Assembly: GCF_024734385.1 (NCBI RefSeq)
Contig: NZ_JANHAP010000006.1
Span: 124,001-188,000 of the forward strand
Source of the DNA: Dasania sp. GY-MA-18
GTDB taxonomy: Bacteria > Pseudomonadota > Gammaproteobacteria > Pseudomonadales > Dasaniaceae
DNA: 64,000 bases
Direction of reading: 5' to 3'
Below are positions 1 to 10,818 of the stretch, one piece after another; the stretch's first letter is position 1, and the number at the start of each line of letters is the position of its first letter. The notes under the pieces were generated by a model. It was not told where the DNA came from. It was given only the letters and a program-made list of their open reading frames with translations, and made no database searches. A program made the position numbers and the translations under genes.

Positions 1-582
1 GATAAAATTAACTGGGGTAAGCCCGAGTCGCGTCATGCCTTGGCTGACTACAACAATATGTTTCACTACTTCCGGCTAACCAAAGATAATCGTATTACCT
101 GGGGCGGCGGTGGTGCTGTGCGCTATTACTTTAACCGCGGTATAGATGCGCATTTAATGGATGCGCCTGCCAGGCATGAGCAGTTAGCTGCCGAGTTTTT
201 TGAAATGTTCCCGCAGTTAGAAGGCGAGATAAAATTTACTCACCGCTGGGGCGGTATTATTGCCACCTCTACTCGTTTTTGCATGGTGCCTGGGGTGATG
301 TATGACGGCCGCCTGGCTTGGTCTGTGGGCTATACCGGCCATGGTGTGGGCGCGTCACGCTTTGGTGCACGTATAGGTATAGAGCTGTTGGGCTACCAGC
401 CTAGCGATGTCATTAATATGCAGTTTGTCACCAAAAGAGCTCTGCCCTGGTTTCCCGAGCCTTTCCGTTGGTTGGGGGTGCGCTTTACTCAAAACGCATT
501 AATTAAAGCGGATCAAAACGGTGGTAAGCGCGGCCTGTGGCTAAAGTTTTTAGATATGCTGGGTCTAGGTTTTACCTGCTAA
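1..582 (+). CDS. FAD-dependent amino-acid oxidase-type oxidoreductase, C-terminal part (5' end outside window)
   Basis: The reading frame is open from base 1, so the gene starts upstream of the window; about 193 codons are visible. The segment resembles the C-terminal half of DAO/DadA-fold flavoproteins: a substrate-domain strand with FTHRWGG (codons about 79-85) and a late glycine-rich FAD-contact motif, GYTGHGVGASRFGARIG (about 110-126). Family members oxidise amines or amino acids using FAD. The N-terminal Rossmann GxGxxG that would confirm FAD binding is outside the window, and the substrate cannot be read. A TTG at 40 could be mistaken for a start, but clear coding similarity continues upstream of it. 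A strong terminator follows 48 bases after the stop, so the gene probably ends its transcript. Confidence 0.75.
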   Translation, partial: DKINWGKPESRHALADYNNMFHYFRLTKDNRITWGGGGAVRYYFNRGIDAHLMDAPARHEQLAAEFFEMFPQLEGEIKFTHRWGGIIATSTRFCMVPGVMYDGRLAWSVGYTGHGVGASRFGARIGIELLGYQPSDVINMQFVTKRALPWFPEPFRWLGVRFTQNALIKADQNGGKRGLWLKFLDMLGLGFTC

Positions 583-630
583 ATCAATGGCTTAGCTATG
601 AAGTCTAGGCGGCAGAAATTAGCCAATAGA

Positions 631-667
631 AAAAAGCGCCCACGCTTAAGCCGGGCGCTTTTTTTGT
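631..667 (+). terminator. Rho-independent terminator after the oxidoreductase
   Basis: An 11-base arm (631-641) pairs with 653-663 around a short loop, with a GC-rich core (GCGCCC/GGGCGC) and a run of T on the 3' side. The A-run on the 5' side could let it work in both directions. Confidence 0.85.
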
Positions 668-787
668 GGCTGACCCAAACACTGTTTTAGCTTGCAATTT
701 ATATTTCTTGTGATACTTTTTGTATGTATATAGATCATTTGATTCATTTGGTGCTGTTAGCGCATTAGCGTGCAAAAGGAGGGGGCG

Positions 788-1156
788 ATGAGTGCCGTAC
801 TAAAAGCCGATGACCAAAGTATTGTCAGCCATGCACTATGCCAGGCTGCCGATCTTATGGGCTTAAAACGTCAACAGCTGGCAATGGTGATAGGTGTATC
901 TGAACCCACCATGAGTCGTATACGCAACGAGACTTCCGTGGTGCCACAGGGCAAGCCTCTGGAATTGGCGCTATTATTTTTACGGGCCTACCGGGCACTG
1001 TATGCCATTATTGGTGGTGACCCCGCCGCTATGCAGCACTGGCTAAAAACTCCTAACAGCCACTTGGCAGATCAGGCCCCCATAGAGCTACTACAAAAAG
1101 TAGAGGGCATTACTCAGGTAGTACGCTACCTAGATGCCATGCGAGGTCGGGTATAG
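788..1156 (+). CDS. Xre/MbcA/ParS-family antitoxin (DUF2384 C-terminal domain)
   Basis: A protein of 122 residues. Residues about 15-50 form an Xre-like helix-turn-helix (LMGLKRQQLAMVIGVSEPTMS). The rest matches the toxin-binding DUF2384/MbcA domain, ending in a helix with a GITQVVRYLDAMR motif. The family neutralises RES toxins and usually represses its own operon. I chose the ATG at 788 because AAAAGGAGG at 774-782 is correctly spaced for it; an in-frame GTG at 770 would lie upstream of that ribosome binding site. The stop overlaps the GTG start of the RES gene by one base (TAGTG), so the two are translationally coupled. AT-rich DNA at 690-760 is the likely promoter; no operator could be read with confidence. 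Confidence 0.88.
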   Translation: MSAVLKADDQSIVSHALCQAADLMGLKRQQLAMVIGVSEPTMSRIRNETSVVPQGKPLELALLFLRAYRALYAIIGGDPAAMQHWLKTPNSHLADQAPIELLQKVEGITQVVRYLDAMRGRV

Positions 1157-1884
1157 TGCTGGATTTACAAGGACTGATACAGCCCACCGAAGGATCGATT
1201 TGGCGCGTAGTAGAAACCCAGGAAATAGCCGCCACCCGGGCGATTACCCGCTCCTCCAGTGAGCAGTCACGGTTGGAAGAGCTATTAGAGCAATCCAAGC
1301 CGCCCGTGCCCGCCGACTGCCAGGGCTTGTCCTATTTATTATCTACCCCGTTTCGTTATCCGCCCTTAGATTATGGCTCGCGTTTTGGCAGTACCTTAGA
1401 GAGGGGTATTTTTTATGGTGCTAAAGAGCTAAACACCGCCTTGGCGGAAACCGCAGTTTACCTATGGCTGTTTCAATCGGCCCTGCACGAGCTGGGTCCC
1501 ATGGCGGCGATTAATGACCATCGCACCGCTTTATTAATCCCCTTGGCAAGCAACAGATCGATAGATTTTAGCGCCGCAGAATTAGCTCAACATCATGAGG
1601 CGATTAGCAGCCCCGGTGATTGGTCTTATAGCCAGCGCTTGGGTAGCAGCATGCGCGAATTAGCGGTGCAGTGCTTTTGGTATCCCTCGGCCCGTTTGCA
1701 GGGTGGGGTTAACGCTGGGGTGATTAGCCCGCAGGCCTTTGCCGCTAAAGAACCCAGCGAGCAGCAGCACTGGCAATTAAAACTCAGCCCAGAGAGTTGC
1801 TGGTTTGGCCGCCACAGAAGCGGCCATGAGTTTTATCGTAAAGATTTTTTGCAAGGCAATCGCCTCTTGCATCCTATGGCCTAG
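1156..1884 (+). CDS. RES-domain toxin (NAD+-degrading toxin of an Xre-RES pair)
   Basis: A protein of 242 residues starting at GTG 1156, coupled to the antitoxin stop. The RES fold is recognisable from an early Trp-Arg (W16, R17), GSRFG with R76, then GIFYGAKELNTALAE with Y87 and E98, the spacing of catalytic residues in the family. Characterised RES toxins (for example MbcT and ParT) are ADP-ribosyltransferase-like enzymes that degrade NAD+ or modify a host enzyme. At 242 residues it is somewhat longer than minimal RES proteins; the extra length is in the segment between W16 and R76. No frameshift is visible, so the module looks intact. Which of NAD+ phosphorolysis, hydrolysis or target ADP-ribosylation it performs cannot be told from sequence. 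Confidence 0.87.
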   Translation: MLDLQGLIQPTEGSIWRVVETQEIAATRAITRSSSEQSRLEELLEQSKPPVPADCQGLSYLLSTPFRYPPLDYGSRFGSTLERGIFYGAKELNTALAETAVYLWLFQSALHELGPMAAINDHRTALLIPLASNRSIDFSAAELAQHHEAISSPGDWSYSQRLGSSMRELAVQCFWYPSARLQGGVNAGVISPQAFAAKEPSEQQHWQLKLSPESCWFGRHRSGHEFYRKDFLQGNRLLHPMA

Positions 1885-2103
1885 TTTTTGTCACGCCATA
1901 TTTTATTTTTGTTCCTTGATTTTAATAGAACGTCCATATATGCCCCATAAGCGCAGCGAATATTTTGGGCATGACCGGAATAGAACTTTAACCGGACACT
2001 AGTGGGCTTGGCCCGGCATGGCAGATGCCATGAGACGGATGGTGGTAGAAGCAGGCCAGTTATTTATTAAACGCTGCTGGCGCTATGAGCATCAGCACCC
2101 AAC

Positions 2104-3773
2104 TTATTTATACAAATCGGGCAGGGCGTTATCGCTGGTGGCTGAGCTTTTTTGCTGGCGCAATTCGTCAATAATGCTCAGTAGGCTGGCGCCGTTCCAG
2201 TCGCTGCTATCGGCGGTTTTGCCGTAGCGGCTATTATCATATTGCAGCAGCAGGTTTTTTAGCGCGGGGTGTTCGCTTGCGCGGCTAATATCGTCCAGCG
2301 TGTATATCTCTTTGGTGGGCCAATGTTGTTGTGCCCAAGTAATTAGTGCTGGCCTTAATTGCTCGCTTTGTGGTTGGCGGCATAGCTGTTGTAAATGCTT
2401 GTAGGCGCTTTTTTCTGAGAGCTTATTATTGTTTTGCTGTGGCAGCTTGTCACTGCTGGGCATACGACGTGATAAACGCCAATAGGCTAATAAGGTGATT
2501 AACCATAAGCCTAATAATACAAAACTGACTACCATCCAAAAGGGGTTAGCTACGGTGACAACTTTTTCGCCACTGTCCGTTACGGTAGCCTGCGAGTGGT
2601 CGATAGCATTGCGCTGGCTTGGGCCTTGTTCCAGTGGCGGCAAAATAGTTAATTCCCTGGCAGCTATGCTGGCTGTCTTTTGGCTTTGGCTGGCGGTATC
2701 CCACCAAGTGATGTTGATGGCGGGCAAGGTGATTTTACCAGCGCGGGTGGGGATGATGGCGGTGCTGTCGATGCGGGTAGCACTAATGCCCGTGGCCGAT
2801 TCGCTATTATTGGTTTCGGCTTGATCAGGGTAGAGCTTGAGCCCAGCTATCGCTTTAAAGTTTATCGGTGGCAGTTGCGCAGCTGTTACCCCGTTGGCAC
2901 TGGTGGTAATGCTGCGGGTAATAGAGTCACCTACCCGTAATTGCTCGGGGTCTTTGCTCCAGGTTTCCTGCAGTTGTAACTGTTGGGCGGGCAACCATAA
3001 ATCACCGCTGTAGTCGGCAGGCGCGGGTTTAACAGTAATGCTGTGTGGCTCAGACTTGCGGCGTATCAGGGTGCCACCACCATAAAAGCGGCTTTGGCTA
3101 AGTTCTTGACCTGAAAATACCAGCTCGGGAATAATTAACTCGCCCGCCTTGTTGGGGAAGATCGCATAATTAATTTCATGTACGCGGTGGCGTATGCCCT
3201 GCACAGTGCGATAAAAAGAATTTTGCCCCACCCGTTTTACCGTGGCATTTTCCAGGGTCAGTTCACTCATATTTAAATTATCTAATTGCACTGAGTGATA
3301 AATGCTGAGGTTAAGCAAAACCTGTTGTTGCACATAGGCGCTGTTGTGGCTGACGCTGCTTTCAATAAAAACTTTATCCAGCTGCCCCGGTGGCAGGGCG
3401 CTGGCCTTGTTTACCTGCACGGCGATGGGATTGGTTTTGGCATCGTTAATTTTTATGGCGGGTATTAATAATAAACCGTCGCGCTTGGGGTAAAGGGTAA
3501 CGGTCCACTCGGTAACGGAGTTACTGCGGCCATTAATTAAGGTATGGCGGCTGCTTTGGCTGGTGCCAGCAATTTGAAAGTCTTTTTCCAGCGCGCTTAG
3601 GTCCGGGGTTTTATAGGTGCCGGTATCATTAATGCGTATGCTCAGGGTTAGGCTGTCGTCTACGGTAATGGTTTGTCTGTCTACCGAGGCGGTAGCGGTA
3701 ATGCTGGCGCTGTAAGCGTTGCTTAGCCATAGGCTCAGGCTAATTATAAAAAAGCAGAATAGTTTAATGTGAC

Positions 3774-3780
<7 letters not shown>
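2104..3780 (-). CDS. batD: BatD-like protein (oxygen tolerance family)
   Basis: A protein of 558 residues, last gene of the Bat operon. It has an N-terminal signal peptide (residues about 6-25), a long beta-rich extracytoplasmic region as in the BatD/oxygen tolerance family (DSLTLSIRINDTGTY, EWTVTLYPKRDGLLLIPAI), one membrane helix near residues 415-437, then a basic cytoplasmic tail. BatD proteins accompany MoxR ATPases and membrane vWA proteins; their molecular role is not settled. The start is GTG at 3780, overlapping the stop of the upstream vWA gene by seven bases. No better start with a clear ribosome binding site is visible. Confidence 0.88.
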
Positions 3781-5713
<1,933 letters not shown>

Positions 5714-5714
<1 letters not shown>

Positions 5715-6748
5715 TAGCTTTCCCCCTCGGTCGCAGATTTATTCGCTAACCAAGCCGGCCGCGGCAATTTAAGCAGGGCTGTTATCAAGCTGATGATTAC
5801 TGCGACCGCCAGTGGCCAGTAAAATAAGCTAAGGCTGGGCCTAAAAGTTTTGGCATCAGCTTCGGTGGGTTCTAGCTCATCCACTAGGCGGTAAATCTCT
5901 AGCAGCTCTTTAGGGTTTTTGGCGCGAAAGTATTTACCGCCGGTTAAGGCCGCTATTTTTTGTAGCGTGTCTTCATCTAAATCTTTAGAGGGGTTAATGG
6001 TGCGAGCGCCAAAGCTGCTGCCAAAAAAACCGGGGGTGGTGAGCTGATCAGCGCCTACACCCACGGTATAAATAGTGATGTTGTGTTGGGCGGCAAATTT
6101 AGCGGCGGCCAGTGGTTGCACCTCACCGGCGGTGTTGGCACCGTCGGTGAGTAAAATTAATACATGTTTATCACCAGGGCGTTTGCGCAGTCGTTTTACT
6201 GCCAAGCCTATGGCATCACCTATGGCGGTGGCGGGGCCAGCAAAACCAATTTGTGATTCACGCATAAAACGTTTGACGGTTTCGCGGTCAAAGGTAAGCG
6301 GTGCCTGTATATAGGCTTGGCTGCCAAATAAAATTAGCCCTATGCGGTCGCCTGCGCGTCTATCCACAAAATCGTTGATTACCGCTTTTACCGCGACCAA
6401 GCGGTTAACCAGTTCATCGCCAGCCTGCATATCTTCCATGCGCATACTTTCGGATAAATCTACCGCCAGCATTAAATCACGGCCTTCGGTGGGCAGGTGT
6501 ATGGGGTCGCCTATCCAAGTGGGCTGGGCGGCGGCGGTGACTAGCAACAGCCAGCATAAAACCAGGCCGGTAAGTTGCAGCGGACGCTGCTGGCTTTTGT
6601 GGCTGTGTTGTTGCTGCATCACTTCAAGGCTGTGGTAAAAGGGTACCCGCACGGCGGTTTGTTGTTGCTTGGCGCGGGGTAGCAGCAGGTAGGCCAGCAA
6701 CGGTAGCGGCAAGCAATAAAATACCCAGGGCAGTTGAAACTCCAGCAT
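5714..6748 (-). CDS. batA: BatA-like vWA-domain membrane protein
   Basis: A protein of 344 residues with membrane helices near residues 7-25 and 55-77, a von Willebrand A domain from about 88 to 290 with an intact MIDAS (DLSESM near residue 96, TDGAN near 202), and a C-terminal membrane helix near 308-328. This is the usual BatA layout and length. The domain faces the periplasm and is thought to act with BatB and MoxR. It is translationally coupled on both sides: its ATG at 6748 overlaps the stop of the DUF4381 gene by one base, and its stop overlaps the start of the BatB/C gene. No missing MIDAS residue was seen. Confidence 0.92.
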
Positions 6749-7245
6749 TATGCTTGCAACCTCTTAATGCTTTGTTGTTTGATCCAACGGCTAACCAATT
6801 GATTTAGCGCAGCCCTATCAATTAGCGGTGTATTAGCTTGATAAGGGCCGTGGCCTAACACTTGCCCTACGCCGTTAATAAAGGGCTGTGTTTTATCGTT
6901 GCTGTGTTGATCTAAAAATTGTAACCAAGCGCTGCCGTGTAGTGACGCAATATCTTGGCGCGGGTTTACTGCCAGTGCGGTTTGTTTGAGTAGGCGGTTA
7001 AGTTGTTGCAGGTAAAGGGCATCGTCATCGCACTGGGCGCTGAGTTGTTTAATTTGTGATTGCGCGGCTTTTTTAAAAGCGTTGCGTTGCTGATAGCGGC
7101 GCCAACGATGCAGGGCAAAGGCGATCAGGCAGATGCTAATGATGGCTAAGGCCCACCAGCCCGGCGCCAGCGGCCAAAACTCTATGGCGGGCGGTGTGTG
7201 CAGGTCGCGTAAGTTGGCCAGTGGGTCGGCAGCAGGCATGTTCAT
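6748..7245 (-). CDS. DUF4381-domain membrane protein of the Bat operon
   Basis: A protein of 165 residues. After a short N-terminal segment containing PPAIEFWPLAPGWWAL, one membrane helix spans about 28-47 and is followed by an Arg/Gln-rich cytoplasmic region with a helical repeat pattern. The PPxxxFWPLAPGWW signature and the position between DUF58 and BatA match the DUF4381 family, which occurs almost only in such operons and has no assigned biochemical function. It starts two bases after the DUF58 stop and overlaps batA by one base. Confidence 0.85.
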   Translation of the reverse strand: MNMPAADPLANLRDLHTPPAIEFWPLAPGWWALAIISICLIAFALHRWRRYQQRNAFKKAAQSQIKQLSAQCDDDALYLQQLNRLLKQTALAVNPRQDIASLHGSAWLQFLDQHSNDKTQPFINGVGQVLGHGPYQANTPLIDRAALNQLVSRWIKQQSIKRLQA

Positions 7246-7247
7246 AA

Positions 7248-8207
7248 TTAACGCCCCCTACCAAAATAGGTGAGCAGGTGTTTTAGCGGTGCTTGGTTGG
7301 TGGCCATTTCTATTAAGGGTATGCCCAGCTTGCCCAAGACTGCATGCAGGTTTTGTAGCTTATCGTTAAATTGCTGTTGGTAGTGTTGCCGCAGTTTGCT
7401 GTCGCCGGTAAAAATAGGGCGCCGTTGTTGGCCATCGCTAATAGTGTATAAACCAGCGCTGGGGAGGGTTTGCTCTAAGGGGTCGTAGACGTAAATGGCG
7501 GTAATTTCGCAGTGCCGCGACAGTAAAAATAATTGTTTTTGTACGTCCTCATCCTCGTAGCCGCTAAAGTCGCTAATAAAATAAATGGCGCTGCCGGGGC
7601 GGGCGATGCGGCGCAGTTCGCGCAGGCTGTTTTTTAAGCGCTCGCTGTTATCCAGTTGAATGCCGGTGCTGCGGTTGAGCAAGTGATTGTACTCGCCCAT
7701 ATGTTTCATCAATGCCAGCACCGCTTGGCGGCTGCGCTTGGGTTTAAGCTCTTGCTGGCCCTGGTTGCCAAAGACTAAGCCGCCTACTCTGTCGCCCTGT
7801 TGTAAGCCTGACCAAGCGATTAATGCGCTGAGGTAACAGGCCAGGGTAGATTTAAAACAATGTTGGCTGCCAAAAAACATGCCCTGGCGTTGATCGTTAA
7901 CGATTAGCAGTGGGCGCTCGCGCTCTTCGCTAAATAATTTGGTGTGGGGTTTGCCCGAGCGGGCGGTGACGCGCCAGTCTATGGTGCGTATGTCATCGCC
8001 AGCTTGGTAGTTGCGCACTTCTTCAAAGTCTATGCCGCGGCCGCGAAAGTTGGTTTTGTTAGGGCCAGCCAATAGGCTTAGCGCTTTGCGGCGGTGTTTG
8101 AGCTTGAGGTCAGTGGCGGCAAAGCGGGCGCGCAGTAAATCCTCTAGCGCTATATACGCGCCGGTAACGGGTTGTTCCAGTGAGTTTTGTGGCTGCGGCT
8201 GGCTCAT
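7248..8207 (-). CDS. DUF58-domain protein (MoxR-associated)
   Basis: A protein of 319 residues. The N-terminal half carries the DUF58 signature: GRGIDFEEVRNYQAGDD near residues 56-72, followed by IDWRVTARSGKPHTK. The C-terminal half is vWA-like, with IYFISDFSGY near 208. There are no evident membrane helices, so it is probably cytoplasmic and interacts with the MoxR ATPase encoded seven bases upstream. DUF58 proteins consistently pair with MoxR; the fold suggests a vWA-type client-binding module. Length is normal and the start is ATG at 8207. Confidence 0.92.
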   Translation of the reverse strand: MSQPQPQNSLEQPVTGAYIALEDLLRARFAATDLKLKHRRKALSLLAGPNKTNFRGRGIDFEEVRNYQAGDDIRTIDWRVTARSGKPHTKLFSEERERPLLIVNDQRQGMFFGSQHCFKSTLACYLSALIAWSGLQQGDRVGGLVFGNQGQQELKPKRSRQAVLALMKHMGEYNHLLNRSTGIQLDNSERLKNSLRELRRIARPGSAIYFISDFSGYEDEDVQKQLFLLSRHCEITAIYVYDPLEQTLPSAGLYTISDGQQRRPIFTGDSKLRQHYQQQFNDKLQNLHAVLGKLGIPLIEMATNQAPLKHLLTYFGRGR

Positions 8208-8214
8208 AGCGGGT

Positions 8215-9180
8215 TTAGGCTACGGGAACTAGTTTAAGTAACTCATCAATAACTTGGTCGGCATTAATGCCGTTGGCTTCGGCCTCGAAACTCAATATGA
8301 GGCGGTGGCGGAAGACATCGTGAGCCACGGCCTGCACATCGTCGGGGCTAACAAAGTCGCGGCCGGCCAGCCAGGCATGAGCGCGGGCGCATCTATCTAG
8401 GGCTATGGTGCCGCGCGGGCTGGCCCCAAAGTCTATCCACGAGGCTAGCTGCTGGCTGTAATTGCCGGGGTTGCGGCTAGCCATGGTGAGTTGCACCATG
8501 TATTCCTCTATGGCGGGGGCGGTGTGCAGATTAATGCTCTCTTGTCTGGCGGCGAAAATAGCGGCTTGGCTAACGGGCTTGGGGCGTTGTATGGCGGTGG
8601 CGCTGTTGTTAGCTTCGTCGCGTACCAGCTGCAAAATTTTACGCTCGGCTTCCACGTCGGGGTAATCTACTTTCACGTGCATTAAAAAGCGGTCTAGCTG
8701 GGCCTCGGGCAGTGGGTAGGTTCCCTCTTGTTCTATGGGGTTTTGGGTGGCCATAACTAAAAATAATTCGGGCAGGGGATAGGTATTGCGGCCCACACTG
8801 ACCTGCCGTTCGGCCATGGCCTCGAGTAAGGCGGATTGTACTTTGGCAGGGGCGCGGTTGATTTCGTCGGCTAATACCAAGTTGTGAAAGATAGGGCCCT
8901 GCTGAAATTGAAAGCTGCCGTCTTCGGGGCGAAAAATATCGGTGCCGGTGACATCGCCGGGTAATAGGTCGGGGGTGAACTGTACCCGGTGGAAATCGCC
9001 CTCTATACCCTTGGATAAATTATTAATGGCCTTGGTTTTGGCTAAGCCTGGTGCGCCCTCGACTAATAAGTGGCCATCGGCCAGCAAGGCGATGAGTAAA
9101 CGTTTAACCAAGGTCTCTTGGCCTATGATTTGGCTCTCTAGCCAGTGCTGTAAGGTTTCAAGTTGTTGGAATAGAGTCAT
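8215..9180 (-). CDS. MoxR-family AAA+ ATPase
   Basis: A protein of 321 residues and first gene of the Bat operon. The Walker A segment is GAPGLAKT (about residues 40-47), Walker B is LADEINRAPAKVQSALLEAM (about 102-121), sensor 1 is VMATQNPIEQEGTYPLPEAQ, and the lid domain contains GASPRGTIAL. These are hallmarks of the MoxR subgroup, chaperone-like ATPases that act on vWA-protein complexes. It leads five minus-strand genes spaced by -7 to +7 bases, so all six are very likely one transcript starting in the 9181-9513 gap. Confidence 0.95.
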   Translation of the reverse strand: MTLFQQLETLQHWLESQIIGQETLVKRLLIALLADGHLLVEGAPGLAKTKAINNLSKGIEGDFHRVQFTPDLLPGDVTGTDIFRPEDGSFQFQQGPIFHNLVLADEINRAPAKVQSALLEAMAERQVSVGRNTYPLPELFLVMATQNPIEQEGTYPLPEAQLDRFLMHVKVDYPDVEAERKILQLVRDEANNSATAIQRPKPVSQAAIFAARQESINLHTAPAIEEYMVQLTMASRNPGNYSQQLASWIDFGASPRGTIALDRCARAHAWLAGRDFVSPDDVQAVAHDVFRHRLILSFEAEANGINADQVIDELLKLVPVA

Positions 9181-9513
9181 GGTTGTTTAGTAGCCAGTTG
9201 TTATTGGTTGAGGGTTTAAGCCGCTGACTAATGCCAGCTCGCTTAAGCCATGTTTTGACTGTGATGGCGCTCGAAGTTCCCTTTAGGGTACCAGCTTATA
9301 GATGAGGGCGTGGCGATTGATTTCAAGGGGGCGTTGCTTAGCGGCTTGTTTTATCCTTGCCGCTATTGCTGAGTAGCAAAGTAGGTTTAAAATAGCCGCA
9401 AATAATCACCTGTTATTGGCCTAGTCTTGGGGTTAAGAGTTTATTTATTCCTGCTCTAAGAGAGGATGTGAATAATTACAGGAAAAACTGAAACATTCTG
9501 ATATTCTTGCGCA
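9181..9513. other. Divergent intergenic region between moxR and nhaA
   Basis: A 333-base gap with no credible ORF. It must hold the divergent promoters of the Bat operon (minus) and nhaA (plus). AGGA at about 9480 is too far from the nhaA ATG (9514) to be its ribosome binding site, so the leader of nhaA is either weakly translated or structured. I see no clear terminator or palindrome. Confidence 0.5.
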
Positions 9514-10725
9514 ATGATAAAAGATCTCACTCCTATAGGCCGCTTTGGCCGAAGTATTCAGCGCTTTATCCGTTTAGAGAGCACAGGTGGTTTGCTGCTC
9601 ATTGCCGCTACCTTGCTGGCGATGGCGGTTAAAAACTCAACTTTTTCAGATCTCTATATAGCCTTTCTTAATATACCGGGCATGGTGCAGGTGGGTGCGC
9701 TCAGTATTGAAAAGCCGTTATTTCTGTGGGTTAACGATGGCTGGATGGCCATCTTCTTTTTTGTTGTGGGTTTAGAAATAAAATATGAGCTGCTACACGG
9801 CCATCTCTCAGATCGCTCGCAGCTGGTGTTGCCATTGGCCGGTGCGGTGGGCGGGGTTGCTGTTCCGGCAATCATTTATCTAATGCTAAATTGGCATGAC
9901 CCCGTTGGGGTGAAAGGCTGGGCTGTGCCTACTGCCACAGATATTGCTTTTGCCCTGGGCGTATTGGCCGCCGTCGGTTCGCGAGTCCCGGTGGCGCTAA
10001 AGGTATTTTTGATGACCTTGGCGATACTCGATGATTTGATAGCCATAGTAATTATTGCCTTGTTTTATACCTCGGGTTTATCGCTTACCTCCTTGGTGGC
10101 GGCGGCTATAGTGCTCGCCCTAATGCTGGCATTGAAACTGGCCGGTACCCGTGGCCCCTTTCCGTTTATTATTCTAGGGGCAATTCTGTGGGTTTGTGTG
10201 TTGAAGTCGGGTGTGCATGCAACCTTGGCTGGCGTTATCACAGCATTTTTTATCAGCACTAAAATACCGGAAGGGCACACCGTGTCGCCGGCTAAGTCGT
10301 TGATAGAGGACCTGCACCCTTGGGTTGCTTTTGTTATTTTGCCGATGTTTGCGCTTGTTAATGCCGGGGTTTCCTTTGAAGGCTTAAGCATCTCTAGTTT
10401 GTTTGAACCAGTGCCGTTGGGTATTACTTTAGGCTTGTTTATAGGTAAGCCTATAGGCGTGATGCTATGTGTTGCAACGGCCATCATGATGGGCCTTGCA
10501 CGTTTACCCACAGGTGTCACGTGGATGCATCTATTTGGTGTTTCTGTGCTTTGTGGCGTGGGCTTTACAATGAGTCTATTTATCGGCGGCTTAGCCTTTG
10601 CTGAGGGCGGTGCCGGCTACGCTCGTATTGATAGATTAGGCATACTGTTTGGCTCTGGGTTGAGTGCGGTGCTTGGCTATTTGATTTTGGTTATGGCCAC
10701 TAAGCGGCAAACGCCGCCCGCTTAA
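9514..10725 (+). CDS. nhaA: Na+/H+ antiporter NhaA
   Basis: A protein of 403 residues with about 12 membrane helices. It is the electrogenic antiporter that expels Na+ or Li+ in exchange for protons and sets internal pH. Family features are the N-terminal FIRLESTGGLLLI, WMAIFFFVVGLEIKYE (about 77-92), TDIAFALGVLA (142-152), and the ion-binding pair D173-D174 in LAILDDL. These correspond to the essential transmembrane aspartates of E. coli NhaA, with D143 matching the third. The C-terminal IGGLAF is also present. The gene is monocistronic, divergent from the Bat operon and convergent with the hydrolase. The start matches family N-termini although no strong ribosome binding site is visible. Confidence 0.96.
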   Translation: MIKDLTPIGRFGRSIQRFIRLESTGGLLLIAATLLAMAVKNSTFSDLYIAFLNIPGMVQVGALSIEKPLFLWVNDGWMAIFFFVVGLEIKYELLHGHLSDRSQLVLPLAGAVGGVAVPAIIYLMLNWHDPVGVKGWAVPTATDIAFALGVLAAVGSRVPVALKVFLMTLAILDDLIAIVIIALFYTSGLSLTSLVAAAIVLALMLALKLAGTRGPFPFIILGAILWVCVLKSGVHATLAGVITAFFISTKIPEGHTVSPAKSLIEDLHPWVAFVILPMFALVNAGVSFEGLSISSLFEPVPLGITLGLFIGKPIGVMLCVATAIMMGLARLPTGVTWMHLFGVSVLCGVGFTMSLFIGGLAFAEGGAGYARIDRLGILFGSGLSAVLGYLILVMATKRQTPPA

Positions 10726-10818
10726 AATACTAGCGTTTAATATGTGTAGCCACTAGCTAGAGTTAAATGCGGGCATGGGATTGGTGCTTAGCCATAATAA
10801 TACGTTTTTATGTCAGTT

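Noticed and set aside
1805-2002. A 65-codon frame overlapping the RES toxin end
   Set aside because: Its first third is an alternate frame of the toxin, and the remainder has no recognisable features.
2018-2227. A 69-codon plus-strand frame near the end of batD
   Set aside because: It overlaps the batD coding end in antisense and has no family features or ribosome binding site.
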